From positions 1-22,093 of the forward strand of contig JAZSON010000020.1 of NCBI GenBank assembly GCA_045536965.1: 22,093 nucleotides of DNA. The letters run 5' to 3'. A model generated the notes under the pieces. That model was not told the DNA's origin. It saw only the letters and a program-made list of their open reading frames with translations, and made no database searches. The stretch comes from UBA5448 sp045536965. GTDB lineage: Bacteria > Bacillota > Clostridia > Oscillospirales > SIG627. This document shows positions 13,354 through 21,583 of this stretch, piece by piece. Made by a program: the position numbers and the translations under genes. Numbering within the stretch: position 1 is the stretch's first letter; each line of letters begins with the position of its first letter.

Positions 13354-14604
13354 ATGAATAAAGTGTTGCGTGGTTTTGTTTTGATTTTCCTGTCGGTCTG
13401 TTTGTTTTCCTGCGGCGGCGGTCAGGCGATCTTTCCTGATTATGATACCAATGATCCGAATTTTGATCAGCCTGTGCAGGCGACGCCTGCGCAAAAACTG
13501 ATTTGGACGGTGGCTCCGACCCTCAAGCCTGAAAACGTTGCGCCCGTTTTGTCTTACGGGCGTGGCGAATGTATTGCAACAAGCGGTGTTAAATTCGTGC
13601 AAAACGGGCTTTGTGGTTTGTTGGATTACGCGGGAAATGCCGTGATTGAAGCGGCATACAGCGATATTGTGGTATATGGAGAAAGCTATATTGGTCTGCA
13701 TACGGGAGAAGAACCCGAGGCGGGGGATGCTTTTGATATGTTTCATTTTCGCCCGACCGAGCCTTTGCCGTTATCGGAGAAAGAAATTCCTGTCCGCTCG
13801 GTATGGTCTGCAACCTCTTTTTGCGCGGTGCATATTGATCAAGAGGGGTATGTGTTTCCCGATGGGGGAGAAGGTGTTTTTTTTGCCGAACAGGGAGAGG
13901 TATATACCGATGCAAACGGACAAACCGAGGTGCGCGGGAATGGAAAATTTGCTTTGATTTCCCAAGGAAAGCCGATTACGGGCTTTGACTATGAAGCGGG
14001 TGGTTATATGGCAAACGGCCTGATTGCCGCGAAAAAAGACGGCAAGTGGGGGTATGTAGACAAGACGGGGAAAACCGTGATTCCCTTTTTGTTTGACGGC
14101 AGGGAAGAGGGTGAGCCGTATCATGCAAGCAATGGTTTTGTTGCGGTGAAAAAAGACGGACTGTTTGGCTATTATCGGACGGATGGTGAAGAAGTGATCC
14201 CCTGCGTTCTTGAGGATGCGCTTCCCGTCAACGGCGGCGGTCTTGCCTATGCAAAAACGGGCGGCAAGTGGGGTGTTTTGCGGGTTGCCGTTTCCTCTAT
14301 GGGAAAAACGGAGGGGTATGTGTTTCCCGATTTGTCTCCTGCGCGGGAAATGAAACGGGTATCGCTTGACAGCGGTCTGCTCAACATGAGAAGAACATGC
14401 GATGCCTACGGTCTCATCGTGGGAACGCTTGAAAATGAAGCGGAAGTTGCGGTTTTTTCGGAAGGCATCCGCGTGAGCGCCGCCGATGGTTATGATTGGC
14501 TGTTTTGCGGTGCCAAGCAAAATGACGGAAAATGGTTGTTCGGATACTGCTACGGGCAGTTTTTGCGGGAAAAAGATGCGGTAAACGATACGGACAACCC
14601 ATAA
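13354..14604 (+). CDS. WG-repeat lipoprotein with a C-terminal SH3-like domain
   Basis: A 416-residue secreted lipoprotein. The signal peptide ends in the lipobox LFSC, with C20 as lipidation site, followed by GGG. WG (KWG) repeats are visible in the middle: AAKKDGKWGYVDKTGKTVIP, VKKDGLFGYYRTDGEEVIP and KTGGKWGVLRV, with an earlier degenerate unit (VQNGLCGLLDYAGNAVIEA). The C-terminus (LNMRRTCDAYGLIVGTLENE ... WLFCGAKQNDGKWLFGYCYG) looks like a bacterial SH3 domain, which in such proteins binds wall peptides. It should sit on the outer face of the membrane; its job is unknown. GGAGG stands before ATG 13354. No convincing promoter is visible between the ThrE terminator and the start. Confidence 0.85.
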   Translation: MNKVLRGFVLIFLSVCLFSCGGGQAIFPDYDTNDPNFDQPVQATPAQKLIWTVAPTLKPENVAPVLSYGRGECIATSGVKFVQNGLCGLLDYAGNAVIEAAYSDIVVYGESYIGLHTGEEPEAGDAFDMFHFRPTEPLPLSEKEIPVRSVWSATSFCAVHIDQEGYVFPDGGEGVFFAEQGEVYTDANGQTEVRGNGKFALISQGKPITGFDYEAGGYMANGLIAAKKDGKWGYVDKTGKTVIPFLFDGREEGEPYHASNGFVAVKKDGLFGYYRTDGEEVIPCVLEDALPVNGGGLAYAKTGGKWGVLRVAVSSMGKTEGYVFPDLSPAREMKRVSLDSGLLNMRRTCDAYGLIVGTLENEAEVAVFSEGIRVSAADGYDWLFCGAKQNDGKWLFGYCYGQFLREKDAVNDTDNP

Positions 14605-14617
14605 GTTGAGAAGAATG

Positions 14618-14655
14618 AACAAGTCTTTTGCGAGGGTGAAAGACTTGTTTTTTTG
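14618..14655 (+). terminator. Terminator of the WG-repeat lipoprotein gene
   Basis: AACAAGTCTTT, ten-base loop, AAAGACTTGTT followed by TTTTT. It overlaps the -35 box of the next promoter. Confidence 0.85.
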
Positions 14656-14672
14656 TTTCTTTGGGATATAAT
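14645..14672 (+). promoter_or_regulatory. Promoter of the TraX-family gene
   Basis: TTGTTT (14645-14650), 16 bases, TATAAT (14667-14672). The -35 box lies in the descending arm of the preceding terminator. Confidence 0.5.
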
Positions 14673-14694
14673 GAGAAAGAAGGGAGGCGGCGGA

Positions 14695-15516
14695 ATGACT
14701 TATTTCGGACTGAAAATTTTTGCCTGCATTACCATGCTGGCCGATCATTTGTCTTTGGTTTATCCGATCTATTTTGATTGGCTGGACATGCTTTGCGGCG
14801 CAGGTTACCGCGTGCCTTTTTTTCGGTTGATCGGACGGTTGGCTTTTCCTGTTTTTGCTTTTTTAATCGTCAATGGTTTGAAGCACACCCGCGATGTCAG
14901 AAGGTATGCTTGCAGACTTTTGCTGTTGGCTGTTTTGTCGGAAGTTCCGTATAATTTCATGGTCCGCGGGAAATGGATTCATTTTGGCAGTGTGAATGTG
15001 GTGTTTACCCTGCTCATCGGGCTCGTTTGCCTTGCGCTTTGCCGCATATTCAAGGAAAAATATCGGTTTTGGCGGTTTATTTCGGCGGCGTGTCTGGTCA
15101 TGGGTTGTGTGGCCGCGATTTGTCTTGGGTCGGATTATTCTTATATCGGCGTGCTGATGGTTTTTGTTTTTGGAATATTCGACCTAAAAAAGACCCGCGA
15201 GAAAGCGCTTCTCACCATCCTGCTTGCGGTTATTTTGTGCTGGAAAAGTGTTTGCGGCTTTGTCGGTATGTGGCTGAGTGGGTTGTGCGGTTTGGATGTT
15301 TTGGCACTGCCGTTGGTTGGAAAGCTGTTTGTGGGCGATATTTGGCCTCTATGGGTTCGGTTGTTTTCACTCGTTTCGTTGTTTTTTATTTTTTCTTACC
15401 GCCAAGAAAAAGGACTTGCTTTTATAAAACCGGCGGCGAGTCGGGCGGTCGGGTATATTCTGAACGGTTTTTATCCCGTACATATGCTTTTGATTTACTG
15501 GTTTTACATACGGTGA
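14695..15516 (+). CDS. TraX family membrane protein
   Basis: A 273-residue membrane protein of the TraX family (PF05857). The opening LKIFACITMLADHLSLVYP and the segment RLIGRLAFPVFAFLIVNGLK followed by RYACRLLLLAVLSEVPYNFM are typical. TraX of plasmid F acetylates pilin, but chromosomal members in Clostridia are common outside conjugation loci and are probably acyltransferases acting on surface polymers; no conjugation gene is nearby. About eight helices are visible. I start at ATG 14695 because AGGGAGG precedes it; an upstream TTG at 14653 falls within the terminator and promoter. It ends at a shared bidirectional terminator. Confidence 0.87.
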   Translation: MTYFGLKIFACITMLADHLSLVYPIYFDWLDMLCGAGYRVPFFRLIGRLAFPVFAFLIVNGLKHTRDVRRYACRLLLLAVLSEVPYNFMVRGKWIHFGSVNVVFTLLIGLVCLALCRIFKEKYRFWRFISAACLVMGCVAAICLGSDYSYIGVLMVFVFGIFDLKKTREKALLTILLAVILCWKSVCGFVGMWLSGLCGLDVLALPLVGKLFVGDIWPLWVRLFSLVSLFFIFSYRQEKGLAFIKPAASRAVGYILNGFYPVHMLLIYWFYIR

Positions 15517-15568
15517 AAACGGGGTCGAAGCTTCTGTGGGGAATGAGAACGATTATAAACAAAAAAGC

Positions 15569-15606
15569 AAAAGGAGTACGAACAAGTTTGTTCGTACTCC
15601 TTTTTA
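15569..15606. terminator. Bidirectional terminator, perfect 17-base stem
   Basis: AAAAGGAGTACGAACAA, GT, TTGTTCGTACTCCTTTT. It lies between the converging TraX-family gene and the zinc-ribbon gene and has T-runs on both strands. Confidence 0.9.
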
Positions 15607-15648
15607 CATGTTGGGTGGTAATCATTATCCGTTGGAGCGTTTCTTGTT

Positions 15649-17721
15649 TTACCAAATGTAAGATTGGAGCAATTCGTTTCTTTTCTCGAAGGAGTAGGTC
15701 GGCACGATGCCAATGACTTCGTCGGCGATTTTGGTGCTTTTGCCATCCTCGTAGAAATACAATTCGCCTTTGTAATTGTTGCGGCTGTAATCGTACATAT
15801 AAAGAACAGTGCCGTTTTCATTGAGGTAGCAGTTGCTGACATCATCGGCAATTTTTTGGGATTTTTCACTAGAGTAGATTTTTAGGGTGCCATACAATTT
15901 ATCACTGTTCCAATCGGTGTAATAAACGATGGTATTGCCGTCTTCCAGATAGGCAAAACGTCCGGTGGACACATCAAAATCGATGGGATTGCCGTTGATG
16001 TAAAGGTCACCTTTTCCGTCGTTTACATCTGTCATGAAGATGAGTGTATCGGAAATCAGAGCCAAAGAGTATTTGTAAACACCGGTAGCAAAGGTATCAA
16101 TGTCAGAAAAACGCTCGTTTTCTACGGTGGCCTTATACAGCATGCCGTGGTTGGTTTCTTCGTTGATTTCGCTTATGAAGTAAACGGTTTTGCCGTCTTC
16201 CGAAAATACAAAGCGGGAGGGGGCGGTATAGTCGAATTCATTCAGGTTGGCTTTGATGGCATAGTAGGGGCGGTAGGATTTTAAGTGTTCTTCGACACGT
16301 TCCTGCAGTTCGTAAAAATCGCTTATTTCGGACAGTGAGGTTTTGGAAAACTCGGTGCGCTCGTAGACCGAATAGAATATGATGGGAGAGTTTTGGGAAA
16401 CCGTGTATTCGCTCTCGACCAAATCATTGGTCAGATTCACGGCTTTTTCGCCATCAAAGAAAAACAATGAATGAGAAGTGAGGGAGATGTTTTGTTCTGC
16501 AAGTCTTTGGCGCAGATAATCGCGTTCTTGTTTTGCGCTATATACATCCATTGCAAGGTTGTATTCGTTGACTGCGATGCTGAAACGATCTACGGCCGCT
16601 TGGTATTCTTCATTGGTTTGGTAGTCAAAATAAGAGGGATAGTCGGGATAGATCGGCTCGGATAAGGCGGCATCTTCGTGCTCCATATCGTCGTAGACGA
16701 AATCCGACAGGGTATATTCGGTGGTATTGGCGGTGGTGAAATAAAACTCACCCGAATCATACACTTGCAGTACCGAATCGACATGTGAAACAAGACTTGT
16801 TTTTTCAGAACCGATAATATTTTTGTAAATGCCTTCTTCTTCTATATAATAGATCAGAGTGCCGAGATCTTTGGAAACATACAAAATCGAGTCAACGTTG
16901 ACGTCGATCTCTTCTCTGTCTTGACCTGCTTTTTTGCGGTAGATGCTGTTGTCGGGGGTTGCGTAGAGAATGGTTTTACCGTCGGAAGAAACTTTAAAAC
17001 GGGTAACTTCGGAGGCTATCTTTTCTTTTTCGACGAGATTGTGCTGATAAAGCGCATAGTCTTCGCCTTTTAAGTAGGTGATGAGTTTGCCGTCATCGCT
17101 GACGAGATAGGCCGCAATGTTGGTGTCGATTTTGACTGGTTCCATCTCGGGTTTACTGATCGAGCGATAATAAAGGGTGGGAAGGCCGTCGGAGGTGATG
17201 CGGTCAACGTAAAAGAGGGTATCGCCGTCGGGGCTTAAAGTGGTGAAAAGTCCGAGGCTATCGGCCCATTCGGCAAGTTCATCATACGAACTGTTGCCGC
17301 CCTCATCCAAACGATCGGTTACCTGAAAAAGGAGAGCATCGTCGAGATTGGCAAATTGAAGCTGGCCTTCTTTTAGATAGAGGGCAAAGTTTACATCGCT
17401 GCCACCGCAAAGAATGAGCGATAATACAAGAGCGGCAACCAAAAGAAGGGCCACGCCTGCGATGCCGAACTTAAAGGTTTTGCTGGATGATCTGAGTTTG
17501 TTTTTAAGCGAAGAAGTAGGCGGAACGCTTGTGGTTTCTTGCTTGGGCCGGACGGGGACTGCTCCAACGGCTAAACCGCAATTTTGGCAAAAAGCAGAGC
17601 CTGTCAAAACGGGAGTGCCGCAATTTGCGCAAAAAACAGTGGCGGGAATGGCCGAACCGCATTCGTCGCAGAATTTTGAGCCGTTTTCAAGTTGCTTTTG
17701 GCATTTCGGACAGGTAATCAC
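15649..17721 (-). CDS. Zinc-ribbon membrane protein with a propeller-like ectodomain
   Basis: A 690-residue protein. Two zinc ribbons stand at the N-terminus (CPKCQKQLENGSKFCDECG and CANCGTPVLTGSAFCQNCG, residues 4-52), then a linker, one membrane helix (about 86-107) and a large outer part. That part has many repeats of the kind LSPDGDTLFYVD, VSDDGKLITYLK, VSSDGKTILYAT, FSEDGKTVYFIS and LNENGTVLYMYD, recalling TolB- or DUF5050-like beta-propeller strands, interrupted by a likely coiled coil (DRFSIAVNEYNLAMDVYSAK and beyond). I choose GTG 17721, eight bases after GGAGG; the frame is open further upstream but crosses the promoter. It probably passes a signal or supports assembly between cytoplasm and surface; no function is known. 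It has its own promoter and terminators on both sides. Confidence 0.82.
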   Translation of the reverse strand: MITCPKCQKQLENGSKFCDECGSAIPATVFCANCGTPVLTGSAFCQNCGLAVGAVPVRPKQETTSVPPTSSLKNKLRSSSKTFKFGIAGVALLLVAALVLSLILCGGSDVNFALYLKEGQLQFANLDDALLFQVTDRLDEGGNSSYDELAEWADSLGLFTTLSPDGDTLFYVDRITSDGLPTLYYRSISKPEMEPVKIDTNIAAYLVSDDGKLITYLKGEDYALYQHNLVEKEKIASEVTRFKVSSDGKTILYATPDNSIYRKKAGQDREEIDVNVDSILYVSKDLGTLIYYIEEEGIYKNIIGSEKTSLVSHVDSVLQVYDSGEFYFTTANTTEYTLSDFVYDDMEHEDAALSEPIYPDYPSYFDYQTNEEYQAAVDRFSIAVNEYNLAMDVYSAKQERDYLRQRLAEQNISLTSHSLFFFDGEKAVNLTNDLVESEYTVSQNSPIIFYSVYERTEFSKTSLSEISDFYELQERVEEHLKSYRPYYAIKANLNEFDYTAPSRFVFSEDGKTVYFISEINEETNHGMLYKATVENERFSDIDTFATGVYKYSLALISDTLIFMTDVNDGKGDLYINGNPIDFDVSTGRFAYLEDGNTIVYYTDWNSDKLYGTLKIYSSEKSQKIADDVSNCYLNENGTVLYMYDYSRNNYKGELYFYEDGKSTKIADEVIGIVPTYSFEKRNELLQSYIW

Positions 17722-17785
17722 GATGTTTTCCTCCGATGTGTTTGATAATATTTTTGGGATTTTTTCATCCGCACAAAGTATTAAG

Positions 17786-17814
17786 ATTATAACACATGGG
17801 TTTGGTTTCGTCAA
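17786..17814 (-). promoter_or_regulatory. Promoter of the zinc-ribbon gene
   Basis: On the minus strand TTGACG (17814-17809), 17 bases, TATAAT (17791-17786). The 13 bases TTGACGAAACCAA are identical to those at the GH20 promoter. Confidence 0.8.
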
Positions 17815-17835
17815 TATCAAACAGTCCTCGACAAT

Positions 17836-17875
17836 TGAAAAAGAAGAAGGCATTTTCCCGCCGGAAAATGCCTTT
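17836..17875 (-). terminator. Terminator of the GH20 gene
   Basis: AAGGCATTTTCC, CGCC, GGAAAATGCCTT, followed on the minus strand by CTTCTTCTTTTTC. It starts about ten bases after the GH20 stop. Confidence 0.85.
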
Positions 17876-17885
17876 CGTCTGAATT

Positions 17886-19760
17886 TTAAAGGGGATAGAT
17901 GAGATTGACTGCAATATCGTCTTTTGGGATATAGCGGATCGATGCGATTTCTTTGTCGGGGTGGGGGTTTTTGTAAGCGGTGCGGAAATAAAGCTTATTG
18001 CCGAGATAGGTGGGATAGGAGGCGCCGAGGGCTTCAACGTATCCGGTGACATCGGTGTCTGCTGAGGCTACATCGGTATCGGCCACTTCGTTGGAATTGC
18101 GGATGTTATAGCCAAAGATGACAGGAAGATCGGTGGTGGTACCGTCGGTATAGGTGACTTTGTGGTGTCCGAGCGTCCAATCCTCGGGTACGATATAGTA
18201 GCCGTCATAAAATGCTCTGAATTTTACATTGTGTTCTGTGGTGTGCATAAGCTCGATGATGTCGCTGCCTAATGTGGCTTTGTGGTCTTCATAGAGCTTG
18301 GTTTTGAGTTTTCTGATCAGAGTGGGTTGATCGGCGTTGTCATAGTCGTGATTCCAGAAAATATAGGCGGTGGAGAGAAGGGCGAAATTCTGCCCGTTTC
18401 TTTGCATATATTCGGGTTTGAACGAGCCCCAGTTAGAGACAAATCCGCCGAGCGTTTTTTCGGCACGGGCGCGATATTTCTTTAGGGAGGGGGCGATGAA
18501 GTTGCCGAACAGTATGTTGTAACCGAGTTTTCGTAAATAGTCTTCTTCATCTTTGGAAGCGATAGACCAATACCAATGCAACAAAATGATATTTTTCGGG
18601 ATGCGCCCTGCACATTCGCCGAGGCGGGGAGTGGCTTCGTACATTTCGTTGGCGGGGATACCTGTACCGCCTGCAGGGGAAATGTGTCCGTCTCCTCTCA
18701 TGGTATACACGTTGCCGAGCATTTTTTCACACCACATCATGGCCGTGACACCGCGGGCGTTGAGAAAATCGTTGATCTTGGTGATGTCTTCCACATACAG
18801 ATCGACGGGCGATTTGTGGCGGCAACGGGGGCAGATGGACAGCGTGTAGGTTTCATCGTGACCGATATTGAGATATTTCGGCTTGAAGATGTCGATGATT
18901 TCCTCCAATATGTCGAACAGAATCTCGTACGATTTGGGGTTGGAGGGGCAATATGTATCGGGATAGGTATCGTTTTCACGTTCGGCGATTTCGGGGTGCG
19001 CCATGACAAGATAGTCACAGTGGCCGAGGGAGGGAACTTCGGGATAAACCGAGAAGCCGCGTTCTTCGCAGTAGGCGATGATTTCCCGCATTTCGTCCTG
19101 AGTGATAAACGATCCGCAACCGTTGTCGGCGTGAATGGAATTTTTGTGCCAAGGGTGGGTTTGGTGCTGGATGCGTCTGGATTCGTTGGGACTTTGGTGG
19201 ACTTCTTTGCAAAATTCCACCCAATGGGCATTGATTTCGGGGTGGGACTTATATTCCAGCGCGCCGCCGATTTCCATGATGATGGTGTTATATTTATAAT
19301 CGATCAGTTGATCCACCATGTCTTTGAAGGCTGTGTTTTCTTCATGACCGGGGGTGAAAATACGATAACCGCGAATGTCTTTGTCGGGATAATCGTAGAG
19401 GGTCATGGGGGCGAGAGCGTCTCCCTTTAAAAGCTGTTTGAGGGTGGAAACGGCGTAAATCAAGCCGTTTTTCGAATTGCCGTACAGGCAGATGGCTTCA
19501 TCTGTGACGGTGAGGGCGTAAGCCTCGCTGTGTTCACTCCAAAGATCGCCAACTTGATTTTTGATGGAGTCGGGAATGGAGGCAATCAAAGAAACGGGAA
19601 GAACGATACCTTCTTCGTTTTGGCTGTCAATAACTTGCTTTGCGTAAGTCAAAGGGTAATTGCTTACCTCGGAAGTGATGGGGCTTTTGCCGGAAAGAGA
19701 AAAAACGGTACCGTTTGTTTTGACGTATCGAAAGTTAAAAAACATGTTTTCCAGTTCCAT
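17886..19760 (-). CDS. GH20-type beta-N-acetylhexosaminidase, cytoplasmic
   Basis: A 624-residue glycoside hydrolase. The N-terminal part (about 30-125) has the alpha/beta fold that precedes GH20 catalytic domains (LTYAKQVIDS, YALTVTDEAICLYGNSKNGL, IYAVSTLKQLL). The barrel begins at DYPDKDIRGYRIFTPG, with VYPEVPSLGH (238-247) as the usual PE-x-DxPGH block and D302-E303 in YLNIGHDETY as the catalytic pair. The residue before DE is His where the family usually has Gly (HIGGDE), a divergent feature. GH20 enzymes release terminal GlcNAc or GalNAc using the substrate acetamido group. No signal peptide is present, so imported oligosaccharides are the likely substrate. AGGAG stands before ATG 19760. 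Other GH20-like specificities are possible. Confidence 0.8.
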   Translation of the reverse strand: MELENMFFNFRYVKTNGTVFSLSGKSPITSEVSNYPLTYAKQVIDSQNEEGIVLPVSLIASIPDSIKNQVGDLWSEHSEAYALTVTDEAICLYGNSKNGLIYAVSTLKQLLKGDALAPMTLYDYPDKDIRGYRIFTPGHEENTAFKDMVDQLIDYKYNTIIMEIGGALEYKSHPEINAHWVEFCKEVHQSPNESRRIQHQTHPWHKNSIHADNGCGSFITQDEMREIIAYCEERGFSVYPEVPSLGHCDYLVMAHPEIAERENDTYPDTYCPSNPKSYEILFDILEEIIDIFKPKYLNIGHDETYTLSICPRCRHKSPVDLYVEDITKINDFLNARGVTAMMWCEKMLGNVYTMRGDGHISPAGGTGIPANEMYEATPRLGECAGRIPKNIILLHWYWSIASKDEEDYLRKLGYNILFGNFIAPSLKKYRARAEKTLGGFVSNWGSFKPEYMQRNGQNFALLSTAYIFWNHDYDNADQPTLIRKLKTKLYEDHKATLGSDIIELMHTTEHNVKFRAFYDGYYIVPEDWTLGHHKVTYTDGTTTDLPVIFGYNIRNSNEVADTDVASADTDVTGYVEALGASYPTYLGNKLYFRTAYKNPHPDKEIASIRYIPKDDIAVNLIYPL

Positions 19761-19798
19761 GGCGGTTCACTCCTGATTTTTATTGAAATAACGTGTAA

Positions 19799-19827
19799 AT
19801 TGTATCACAGATGATTGGTTTCGTCAA
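19799..19827 (-). promoter_or_regulatory. Promoter of the GH20 gene
   Basis: On the minus strand TTGACG (19827-19822), 17 bases, TACAAT (19804-19799), with TGTGA before the -10 box. The first 13 bases, TTGACGAAACCAA, repeat those of the zinc-ribbon gene promoter. Confidence 0.75.
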
Positions 19828-19850
19828 GGATTGAAAAGCAAAAACCAGAC

Positions 19851-21416
19851 CTATCTGTTGGGGGCATAGTAGGTCGCTTTGTGATTTTGGTTGGCGACAA
19901 CGATAGGTTCGGTTGCTATAAACCGAACGGCAAAGGCGCGGTTTTCGGGAATGCCTTTTTTGTCGAGCGCATCACGATTTAGGTATCTGTAATCGGCGTT
20001 TACATCGTTTGTATCGATGATGCAGAGTTTTCGGATAGAGCATTTCGGAAGTTCTGTTTTGATATACCCGATGTAATCGGATTCGTTTTCAAAAAAGAGC
20101 TCGATGAATACTTCGGTTTGACGGGCGGTGTTGAGAAGGGAGAAGATGAAATCTTCTTTGTTATTTGTGTTTAAGTCGGTGAAGATCCAGGTTTTGCTGC
20201 CGTTTTGATCCAAGCCCGAAAGATACCGCTTTTCCAATTCTTTTTTTGCATAGGGGGGAGGCGTGTAGGGGAGGGAAAGGATGCGGTGGGGATCGCCCGG
20301 AATGACTTCATCGATGCCAAGACGGGTGAAAAGAAACTTGGTGCTTTCGATAAAGCTGTCGATGGCGGTGAAGGCGTTGTAATCAGAGACGGGCAGGAGG
20401 CATACTTTGGGTGATATGGTTTTGTAGGTTTCAATCTGGGTTTTGTCGGATGCGGAGGAAAAGCCGTGGTGGGGGATCTGCATGATGTCGGCTTTAAGAT
20501 GATCTCCGTAGCGGGATAAAAGATGTGCAGAATCGAATTGCGCATCGGCCGTCCAAAGGATGATTTGTCCGCCCAGTTCCATACGGATGACCAGCGACAT
20601 GGCGTTGGTGGCGTCGCAGCGGTCTGCCGTATCATCATAGGAGGAAAGAATTTCACAAACAGAATCACCGATGCGGTAGATTTGACCCGTGTGCGGCATA
20701 CAGACGGGAATGTTCATTTTTTGAATGTGGGTTTCCAAACGGAGGATATAGTCGCGATCGGAGCCGTATCCACCGGGGCGGCGGGCGGTATTTGTAAATT
20801 TCGGGTATCGTGCATCATAGGCCTCGGGGAAGTTATACAGAAGCTTTTGAAGAATCACTTGGTCTGCGAAACGATCCAAAAAACCGACCAGGCAATGAAA
20901 ATGGTCGCAGTCGGGATGGGTCAAAAACCACGCGGCTATAATGGGCTTTTTGTGGGGTGTATGTTCCTTTAAGGCGCGCAAGAGCGCATCGGCATCGGGA
21001 GGGAAGTCCCAGCCGCCGTCGATGACGATGAATCTGCCGTCTGAAAGACGGATGACGTAAGAAAGCCCAAAATCATCGAGGTCAACCTGATCAATCTGCG
21101 GAGAAACGATGGCGGGCAGAGGGGTATCTTGAAAATCAAAATAGCTGCACCCATCTTCGACGATAAGGTTAAGTTCATGGAGGTTTTCATAAAAATTGAT
21201 GAAAATGCCTTGATCTTTGAGCCGATAGGCCGCAAAGGAGTGAAGGGGAGTTTCACGTCGTTCTTCTCTTGAAAATCCGCGTTCTTCCATTGCTTGGCAA
21301 TAGCGGGCGAAGGTGTCGCGGTCGCTGTGGGGAATGACGCAGCCATGCGAACGGTCGTTAAGCTTGCAGGGCAGAAAATCGGTTTCACCGAATAACGGAA
21401 AACAAAAAGGCAACAT
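19851..21416 (-). CDS. ComEC-like MBL-fold hydrolase
   Basis: A 521-residue soluble protein with a metallo-beta-lactamase fold of the ComEC/Rec2 type. The metal motif is H167-P-D169-C-D171-H172 in WFLTHPDCDHFH (HPDxDH, as in ComEC). FIVIDGGW precedes it, IILWTADAQFDSAHLL follows, and IMQIPHHGFSS carries the paired histidines. ComEC-type domains are nucleases, but stand-alone relatives act on other phosphodiesters or are uncharacterised. No membrane part is present, so it is not a DNA-uptake channel. The first 105 residues and the last 130 are of unknown fold. GGAGGG stands six bases before ATG 21416. No clear terminator follows, so some read-through into the GH20 gene is possible. Confidence 0.85.
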   Translation of the reverse strand: MLPFCFPLFGETDFLPCKLNDRSHGCVIPHSDRDTFARYCQAMEERGFSREERRETPLHSFAAYRLKDQGIFINFYENLHELNLIVEDGCSYFDFQDTPLPAIVSPQIDQVDLDDFGLSYVIRLSDGRFIVIDGGWDFPPDADALLRALKEHTPHKKPIIAAWFLTHPDCDHFHCLVGFLDRFADQVILQKLLYNFPEAYDARYPKFTNTARRPGGYGSDRDYILRLETHIQKMNIPVCMPHTGQIYRIGDSVCEILSSYDDTADRCDATNAMSLVIRMELGGQIILWTADAQFDSAHLLSRYGDHLKADIMQIPHHGFSSASDKTQIETYKTISPKVCLLPVSDYNAFTAIDSFIESTKFLFTRLGIDEVIPGDPHRILSLPYTPPPYAKKELEKRYLSGLDQNGSKTWIFTDLNTNNKEDFIFSLLNTARQTEVFIELFFENESDYIGYIKTELPKCSIRKLCIIDTNDVNADYRYLNRDALDKKGIPENRAFAVRFIATEPIVVANQNHKATYYAPNR

Positions 21417-21446
21417 ACCAATCCCTCCTAAGGAAAAACTGGGAAG

Positions 21447-21475
21447 ATTTTATCATAAAAAATCGAAAAAGTAAA
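21447..21475 (-). promoter_or_regulatory. Possible promoter of the MBL-fold gene
   Basis: On the minus strand TTTACT (21475-21470), 17 bases, TAAAAT (21452-21447), preceded by TATGA. The boxes are imperfect. Confidence 0.45.
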
Positions 21476-21517
21476 GTGTTTTGGGGACGGGCGGTCTGTG
21501 GCGGATGAAAAAAGGTG

Positions 21518-21546
21518 TTGCAATATAAAAAGAAATGTGGTATGAT
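21518..21546 (+). promoter_or_regulatory. Promoter of the AbrB-glycosyltransferase pair
   Basis: TTGCAA (21518-21523), 17 bases, TATGAT (21541-21546). The -10 box lies within the left arm of the dyad at 21536-21568. Confidence 0.7.
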
Positions 21547-21568
21547 TAGTTATACAAATCATACCACA
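21536..21568. promoter_or_regulatory. Candidate autoregulatory operator
   Basis: TGTGGTATGATT (21536-21547), nine bases, AATCATACCACA (21557-21568): a perfect 12-base inverted repeat covering the -10 box and the start region of the AbrB-type gene. It is placed for repression by that protein, and would also form a hairpin in the leader RNA just before the ribosome binding site. Confidence 0.65.
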
Positions 21569-21583
21569 AAGGAGAGCGACAAT

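Noticed and set aside
13771..14748. 325-codon minus-strand frame
   Set aside because: Antisense shadow of the WG-repeat lipoprotein gene; it also crosses the terminator and the next promoter.
17722..17853. N-terminal extension of the zinc-ribbon protein
   Set aside because: The region contains the terminator of the GH20 gene side, the promoter and the leader; GTG 17721 follows GGAGG at the right distance.
18576..19430. 284-codon plus-strand frame
   Set aside because: Antisense shadow of the GH20 gene.
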